Source: an uncultured Flavobacteriales bacterium (GTDB lineage: Bacteria; Bacteroidota; Bacteroidia; Flavobacteriales; BACL11). From it: a stretch of DNA of 58,829 nucleotides. Each line of letters opens with the position of its first letter. The first letter of the stretch is position 1. The stretch covers positions 1-58,829 of the forward strand of contig CAJQHO010000007.1 of the NCBI GenBank assembly GCA_905478185.1, read 5' to 3'. This document shows positions 53,752 to 58,829 of the stretch, in pieces. The notes beneath the pieces are model-generated. The model saw only the letters and a list, made by a program, of their open reading frames with translations. It had not been told where the DNA came from and made no database searches. The position numbers were made by a program, and so were the translations under genes.

Positions 53752-54739
53752 TAAACCAATCAGCATACTTTTTTATTGTAGCATCAATGTCCGTGAAATT
53801 AAAGTTGATAACCTCTTTAATTTTAGCAGCTGAAAAAGAACTATTTGTCATTGCGCTATTAGCTGTTTCTCTAGTTAATAATGCTTTAGTTCCCAAAATA
53901 TATGAACGCACAGATTCCATTCTCCAAGCAATTTCTTTTAATAATTGAGTGACTTTTATAGTCGCTTTTGGTTTACTAAAAGCAACTGCAATCCTATCAA
54001 AACAATCACGATATTTTAGGTTTGCACCATTCACAATAAAGCGTTCATTCTTTACATCAGAAAATAAAAGAGCAACTAAAGAAGTAGCAACATCTACAAC
54101 ATCTACATAACCCGTACTTCCTGGGGTGTAAAATTTCAAGCCTGAATGTATCTTTTGAAAAATTTGAGAGCTTCCTTTATTCCAATCTCCAGGACCAAGT
54201 ATTACTGATGGATTTACAATTACAACATTCAATCCCTCCTGAGATGCACGCCAAACTTCTTGCTCGGCATAATATTTACTAAGCGCATAATTGCTATCCA
54301 ATTTTGTTGCTTTAAAATGACATTCTTCATCAACAATACCTTCAGTTGAATTACGCCCCAAAGCTGCAATTGAGCTTACAAATCCTATTTTTTTTACTCC
54401 TGAAGTCAAAGCCACATTCATCACATTTGCAGTTCCTTCAATATTTACTTTTTTCAAAAGTTCAGCATCAGAAGGTTGAAAAGAAACGACAGCAGCACAG
54501 TGTAAAACTTGCACACAATTTTGCATTCCACTTTCCAAAGAAGGAATATCATTTACATCACCTACAACCCAATTTATCTTCTCAAATAAATCCTCAGCAT
54601 TGTAATGTTTAAAAATATTTTCGCAAATAGATAAAGAAGAAGAATCTCTTTTAAGCGCTTTGAATTGTTCTCCCTTTTTAGATAATACAAGTAAAATATG
54701 CGAACCAACAAGTCCAGTCCCTCCAGTAACAAATATCAT
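53735..54739 (-). CDS. NAD-dependent epimerase/dehydratase (extended SDR)
   Basis: This 334-residue protein has a Rossmann start with MIFVTGGTGLVGSHILLVLS. VLHCAAVVSF is the NAG-type motif region, and the active-site Tyr-Lys pair lies in SNYALSKYYAE. NPSVILGPGDWNKGS marks the substrate lobe. It resembles dihydroflavonol-reductase/3-beta-HSD-like SDRs of Bacteroidota. The substrate cannot be named. The tail overlaps the DUF4296 gene, and a -7-like box sits four bases upstream of the ATG. Confidence 0.85.
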   Translation of the reverse strand: MIFVTGGTGLVGSHILLVLSKKGEQFKALKRDSSSLSICENIFKHYNAEDLFEKINWVVGDVNDIPSLESGMQNCVQVLHCAAVVSFQPSDAELLKKVNIEGTANVMNVALTSGVKKIGFVSSIAALGRNSTEGIVDEECHFKATKLDSNYALSKYYAEQEVWRASQEGLNVVIVNPSVILGPGDWNKGSSQIFQKIHSGLKFYTPGSTGYVDVVDVATSLVALLFSDVKNERFIVNGANLKYRDCFDRIAVAFSKPKATIKVTQLLKEIAWRMESVRSYILGTKALLTRETANSAMTNSSFSAAKIKEVINFNFTDIDATIKKYADWFIKDLK

Positions 54740-54743
54740 AAGG

Positions 54744-54751
54744 CAAAGATA
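54744..54751 (-). promoter_or_regulatory. -7 box four bases before the SDR start
   Basis: On the minus strand TATCTTTG is followed by CCTT and then the ATG, the same spacing as at the DUF4296 gene. No -33 TTTG was identified. Confidence 0.35.
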
Positions 54752-54804
54752 GGGGAATAGATTTTAGATATTAGATATTAGACATCAGATTTAGAATAAT
54801 TGTC

Positions 54805-54812
54805 TATTTTTG
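54805..54812 (+). promoter_or_regulatory. Candidate -7 box for tyrS
   Basis: TATTTTTG matches TAnnTTTG and ends 16 bases before the tyrS ATG. The region upstream contains short direct repeats (TTAGATATTAGATATTAGA, about 54764-54782). Confidence 0.45.
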
Positions 54813-54828
54813 ACAAAAATTATAAGAA

Positions 54829-56097
54829 ATGAATTTTGTAGAAGAATTAAAATGGAGAGGAATGATACACGATATCATGCCAGGAACACAGAAGCAATTT
54901 GAAAAAGAAATGACTTCTGCCTATATTGGTTTTGATCCTACTGCTGATTCCCTACACATTGGGAGTTTAGTTCAGATTATGATTTTGGTGCATTTGCAAA
55001 GATGTGGACATAAACCTTTTGCTTTAGTTGGGGGTGCTACCGGTATGGTTGGAGATCCTTCAGGGAAAAGTAAGGAGCGTAATTTCTTGGACGAAAAAGC
55101 TCTAAATCATAATTTAGCATCTGTACAAAAACAATTGGAACAATTTTTGGATTTTGATTGCGGAGCAAACTCTGCTGAAGTAGTAAATAATTACGATTGG
55201 TTTAAGGAGTTTAATTTCTTGGATTTTATCCGCGATGTTGGGAAACATATGTCGGTTAATTATATGATGGCAAAGGATTCTGTAAAAAGCAGGTTGGAAA
55301 CAGGAATGAGTTTTACCGAATTTTCATACCAATTAGTGCAAGGTTATGATTTTTACTGGCTTTGGAAAAACAAAAATTGCAAAGTACAATTAGGGGGTTC
55401 TGACCAATGGGGAAACATAGTAACCGGAACAGAATTAGTAAGAAGAAAAGGAGAAGGGAAAGCATTTGCAATAACCACTCCACTGATAAAAAAAGCAGAT
55501 GGCGGTAAGTTTGGAAAAACTGAAACGGGGAATGTTTGGTTAGATAAAACAAAAACATCTCCTTATAAATTCTACCAGTTTTGGCTAAACTCATCAGATA
55601 AAGATGCTAAAAACTACATCAAAATTTTTACTCTTTTATCTCAAACAGAAATAGAAAAGTTAATTGCAGAACATGATGAAAGTCCTCATTTAAGGGTTTT
55701 ACAAAAAGCAATTGCGGAGGAAGTAACTACAAGAGTACATAGTAAAGAAGATTTGGAAATGGCTATAAAAGCATCCAATATTTTATTCGGAAAATCAACT
55801 GCTGAAGACTTAAAAAGTTTGGATGAAGAAACTTTTCTTTCTGTATTTGAAGGGGTGCCGCAATTTGAAATGAGCAAAGCCGATTTGAACTTAGGTATTT
55901 TGGATATAGTAGCTGATAAAACTAAAATTTTTGCAAGTAAAGGAGAGGTAAGAAGAATGATAAAATCAAATGCAGTAAGTATTAACAAAGAGAAAATTAC
56001 TGAAGATGTTCAACTTACAGAAAATGACTTGTTAAACGGGAAATACATACTAGCACAAAAGGGAAAGAAGAATTACTTTTTGATTATTGTCTCCTAA
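54829..56097 (+). CDS. tyrS: Tyrosyl-tRNA synthetase
   Basis: This 422-residue class I synthetase has a HIGH-type motif ([10 protein letters not shown]) and a KMSKS-type loop (KFGKTETGN). Tyrosine-pocket motifs include [13 protein letters not shown] and [22 protein letters not shown]-terminal S4 RNA-binding domain ([20 protein letters not shown]) is present. The length is complete. The 3' end overlaps the convergent small membrane-protein gene by 14 bases. Confidence 0.96.
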   Translation: MNFVEELKWRGMIHDIMPGTQKQFEKEMTSAYIGFDPTADSLHIGSLVQIMILVHLQRCGHKPFALVGGATGMVGDPSGKSKERNFLDEKALNHNLASVQKQLEQFLDFDCGANSAEVVNNYDWFKEFNFLDFIRDVGKHMSVNYMMAKDSVKSRLETGMSFTEFSYQLVQGYDFYWLWKNKNCKVQLGGSDQWGNIVTGTELVRRKGEGKAFAITTPLIKKADGGKFGKTETGNVWLDKTKTSPYKFYQFWLNSSDKDAKNYIKIFTLLSQTEIEKLIAEHDESPHLRVLQKAIAEEVTTRVHSKEDLEMAIKASNILFGKSTAEDLKSLDEETFLSVFEGVPQFEMSKADLNLGILDIVADKTKIFASKGEVRRMIKSNAVSINKEKITEDVQLTENDLLNGKYILAQKGKKNYFLIIVS

Positions 56098-56536
56098 CAC
56101 TTTTCAAAGCCTTTGCTAACTCATTGTGTTTTTGGCTGCCGAACATAATATTCAGTCCATTTTTCAGGAAAATTTTTACTCCTTTATTTCCGCTCACATT
56201 ATAGGCCTTTCCTTTAAATCCGTATTTAATTCCCCAACCACCATATTCTTTTAGGGGAGAGTATTCCATAGCCTTTATGCTTTCAATATCTTCTATATCA
56301 ATAGTGTGAGATTTAAAATGAAATGGAAAAAATTGGTAGTGCAATCCTTTATTACTGACTTTAATTCTTAACTCAAATAAATAAAAAATCAAGGGCAGCA
56401 TAAATCCAATTAACACATAGTTTATATTAATTTCATTTTCATCAAAAGGACCAAAAGACATAATTGGGAAAGACAATAAAATAACCCACAACCACCATTG
56501 AGTAAATTTTTGGTTTTCTTCAAATAGGTATTTCAT
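56084..56536 (-). CDS. Small membrane protein with PH-like cytoplasmic domain
   Basis: This 150-residue protein has two N-terminal transmembrane segments (about 15-28 and 40-57). They are followed by a domain with [20 protein letters not shown] and [20 protein letters not shown], then [18 protein letters not shown]. The GGWGI...G.K...V.I.LKNG..I..GSQK pattern is that of bacterial PH-like membrane proteins of unknown function. The stop and ATG contact the flanking genes (one shared base with the DUF255 gene stop), so it is co-transcribed with that gene. Confidence 0.75.
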   Translation of the reverse strand: MKYLFEENQKFTQWWLWVILLSFPIMSFGPFDENEININYVLIGFMLPLIFYLFELRIKVSNKGLHYQFFPFHFKSHTIDIEDIESIKAMEYSPLKEYGGWGIKYGFKGKAYNVSGNKGVKIFLKNGLNIMFGSQKHNELAKALKSVRRQ

Positions 56537-58643
56537 TATTTCATTAATTTCTGAGCCTTCATAATATTAGTAGTTGGCAATTGACAAGCCTTATTTTCGC
56601 AAACATAAATCATAGTTGTTCCTTGTACAAATTTTTCTTGCAATAATTCCATTTCACTTGCCTTAACGCTACCCAAAAATAACTTATTGGGCACATATTT
56701 TTTATTCAACTCTAATGCCTTAGCATGCGCATCTTTCCCTACAATTGCCACTTCATAAAAAGGAACAATTTCTTTTAACATCAATGCAGCATAATTAGCA
56801 TATCCACTAGCATATTTTTCCATATCAGGCTTTACATTATTGGCCATAATGATTGCCTTTTGTTTGTAAATCCTGTTATCCAAAAGCGTACCTAAATCGT
56901 ACAAAACATTTGCCATTACCGAATTAGAAGCAGGAATTACATTATCGTTAATTTCCATTTTTCTGGCAACTAATTCAGGATCCAACTTGGAAGTAAAATA
57001 GAACATCCCAGAATTTTTATCGTAAAAATTTTCCAAAGCATAAGCTACTAATTGATTAGCTCTGCTTAACCAAACTTCATCAAAAGTTGCTTCATAAAGG
57101 CGAATAAATGCCGAGCTTACAATAGCATAATCTTCCAAATAAGCATTAATAGTTGAGCGTCCATCTTTGTAAGAATGCCATAATTTTCCATCTTCTTGCA
57201 TTTGAGTTTTGGCTAAGAAATTTGCATTCTTTAAAGCCACTTCCAAATGTTGTTTTTCGCCAAAGGTCATGTAGGCATCCACATATCCTTTTAGCATTAA
57301 TCCATTCCAAGAAGTTAAGGACTTATCATCCAGCCCTGGGCGAATGCGTTTAGCTCTTTCTGCCATCAAAACAGTTTTCCAATTTACTATTTTAGCCTCT
57401 AGTTCTGAAACAGAAATTTTATGCTTTTTAGCAATCTGTTTTTTGGTTTTCTTCCTTAGCAATATATAATTTCTATGTTCCCAAAGTCCTTTACTGTTCA
57501 CATTGTAATAGTCCTTAAAAATTTCAAAATCCTCACAGATAAATAATTTTAATTCGGTTTCATTCCACACATAAAACTTCCCCTCCTCTCCTTCACTATC
57601 GGCATCAAGGGCAGAATAAAAAGCTCCATTTTCTGCCATTAACTCACGCTCAATAAAATCAAGTGTTTCAAAAACTACCTCTTTATATAATGGCTTTTTA
57701 AATTTCAGATACCCATCCGCATACAAGCTTACAAGCTGCCCATTATCATAAAGCATCTTTTCAAAATGGGGAGCTTTCCATAATTTGTCAACCGAATAGC
57801 GTGCGAAACCTCCTCCAATCTGGTCATAAATTCCACCAAAAGCCATCTTGTCCATAGTAAGTTCAATATGATCTAATACCTCTTTGTTATTGGAAAGATG
57901 AGCATATTTTAGTAAAAAATGATAAGCGTTTGGCATAGGGAATTTTGGGGCGCCATTGCTCCCTCCATCCCTATTATCAAAGCGTTCAGACCAAGGGCTA
58001 ACCATATTATTCAAATGCTTCCAAGTAAAATTAACCTCTTCAGTATTCAAGCCAATCTTTTCAACTTCTTGTATTCCTCTTGTAAGCCTATCTGCAAATT
58101 CAATAACTCTATTGGGTTCCGTTTTATAGGTCTTTGCTAATCCTAGAATTTGCTTTTTCCAATCTTCTTTTCTGAAATAAGTGCCTCCCCAAAATGGTTT
58201 TCCATTTGGTAAGGCTACACAATTAAGTGGCCAACCCCCTCTTTGGTTCATGAGCTGTACTGCTGTCATATATATCTGATCAATATCAGGTCTCTCCTCC
58301 CTGTCTACTTTAATGCAAATAAAATTATCATTCATAATTTTTGCTACCTCAGCATCCTCAAAACTTTCATGTTCCATTACATGACACCAATGGCAAGCAG
58401 AATATCCAATACTAATCAATAGTAACTTTCCCTCTGATTTTGCTTTATCCAAAGTTTGCTCATTCCAAGGATGCCAATCCACAGGATTATGAGCATGTTG
58501 TAACAAATAAGGGCTTGTTTCATTTACTAAGGCATTTGTATATTCGTGTGTTTTTTCCACAGTTTTAGTTTCTTGATGTTGGCTATTGCAACTTAATGTA
58601 AGAAATAAACATATTCCTACAAATAAATAAATGAACCTCTCAT
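56536..58643 (-). CDS. DUF255 thioredoxin-like lipoprotein (YyaL/SSP411 family), likely 5' frameshift
   Basis: This protein of about 700 residues has an N-terminal thioredoxin-like DUF255 domain ([20 protein letters not shown], the CHWC motif in [15 protein letters not shown], and [14 protein letters not shown]). An alpha/alpha toroid domain follows ([20 protein letters not shown], then [14 protein letters not shown]). The open frame runs to an ATG at 58752, but that start overlaps the neighbouring peptidase gene and lies upstream of the promoter. The best start is the ATG at 58643, which gives MRGSFIYL and, after one missing base near 58620, the signal [12 protein letters not shown]. So the start is probably masked by a one-base deletion. 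The molecular role of the family is unresolved. Confidence 0.8.
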
Positions 58644-58660
58644 AAATCTGTTGTATGGTA

Positions 58661-58692
58661 TAAAAGTAGAGAAAAATAACTACTTCTACAAA
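58661..58692 (-). promoter_or_regulatory. Promoter of the DUF255 operon
   Basis: On the minus strand TTTG (58692-58689) is followed after exactly 20 bases by TACTTTTA (58668-58661), a good fit to the Bacteroidota consensus. The predicted transcript start is around 58655, about 12 bases before the ATG at 58643 and well downstream of the alternative ATG at 58752. Confidence 0.6.
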
Positions 58693-58726
58693 TAACAGAT
58701 TATAGAGTAACTTATTGCTAAAAAGT

Positions 58727-58829
58727 TTAATATGACTTTGCGTAATTTGCAAAGAAATGAGGGATTGTTTCTATTCCTTTCAGGTAATTGAAAATACCAT
58801 AATGCTCATTAGGAGAATGAATTGCATCC
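58727..58829 (-). CDS. C-terminal end of an M20-family dipeptidase (5' part outside window)
   Basis: The last 33 codons of a gene enter from the right edge and stop at TAA 58727-58729. They read [20 protein letters not shown], then [14 protein letters not shown] followed by a [12 protein letters not shown] helix is the usual end of Bacteroidota M20/M25/M40 peptidases, where the His is a metal ligand. It is too short to name a substrate. Confidence 0.7.
   Translation of the reverse strand, partial: DAIHSPNEHYGIFNYLKGIETIPHFFANYAKSY

Noticed and set aside
58644..58752. Start of the DUF255 gene at 58752
   Set aside because: It overlaps the end of the M20 peptidase gene and lies upstream of a clear promoter. 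No signal peptide begins there.
1..58829. tRNA or rRNA genes, CRISPR array, insertion sequences, phage genes
   Set aside because: I looked through the intergenic gaps for clover-leaf segments, repeat-spacer arrays and transposase or integrase motifs and saw none.

Overview
The window is about 59 kb of AT-rich chromosomal DNA from a member of the Bacteroidota, most likely a marine-type Flavobacteriales. The pointers are several secreted proteins ending in type IX secretion (T9SS) type A sorting domains (YPNP motif), the long 637-residue form of IspG, a futalosine-pathway menaquinone enzyme (MqnC), promoter -7 boxes of the TAnnTTTG type, lipoprotein-rich glycan degradation, and a TonB-dependent receptor with a carboxypeptidase-like N-terminal domain. 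No rRNA, tRNA, CRISPR array, insertion sequence or phage gene was seen, and no gap without a gene exceeds about 190 bases.

Layout. 1-5.1 kb (mostly minus strand): small exported proteins (collagen-like, T9SS-tail, cupredoxin, CIA30, two unknowns) that share an almost identical leader, followed by an OmpA-type lipoprotein and a YXWGXW-repeat protein. 5.1-11 kb: DUF502 membrane protein, a PNGase F-like T9SS protein with a LamG insertion, and ispG. 11.2-16.9 kb: a MacAB-TolC-like efflux operon. 16.9-18.2 kb: a frameshifted Ntn-hydrolase with a membrane tail. 18.2-22.0 kb (minus): mqnC-ribE-nucleotidyltransferase-purT. 22.0-29.2 kb: pepA-pdxA, then DUF177-rpmF-plsX-fabH-accB-accC (fatty-acid initiation), closed by a strong terminator. 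29.2-42.9 kb: one tightly packed operon of cutC, GH2 beta-mannosidase, glycosylasparaginase, GH20 hexosaminidase, a small membrane protein, GH92, sugar MFS permease, a second GH92, and an iodotyrosine-deiodinase-like nitroreductase. 42.9-48.9 kb (minus): lamin-tail T9SS protein, TonB receptor, double-HKD phospholipase D-like T9SS protein. 48.9-58.8 kb: acs, polyprenol-P-mannose synthase, dihydroorotase, a Cys/His-rich lipoprotein, DUF4296 lipoprotein, an SDR epimerase, tyrS, a small membrane protein, a DUF255 thioredoxin-like lipoprotein, and the end of an M20 peptidase.

How it fits together. The 29-43 kb operon encodes a stepwise dismantling of N-glycans down to GlcNAc-Asn and then Asn, comparable to the lysosomal glycoasparagine route. 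The PNGase F homologue at 5.7-9.1 kb offers an alternative release step. The operon ends in a halotyrosine dehalogenase homologue, which suggests that the substrate could be a halogenated glycoprotein. This is an inference from gene order.

Two further themes stand out. First, an exchangeable leader/tail cassette pattern: unrelated exported proteins share near-identical 5' ends, and a 27-base T9SS-tail relic sits immediately before a GH92 gene 34 kb from its intact copy. Second, three genes look broken or mis-started by what appear to be single-base deletions (cupredoxin, Ntn-hydrolase, DUF255), which are either real decay or sequencing error.
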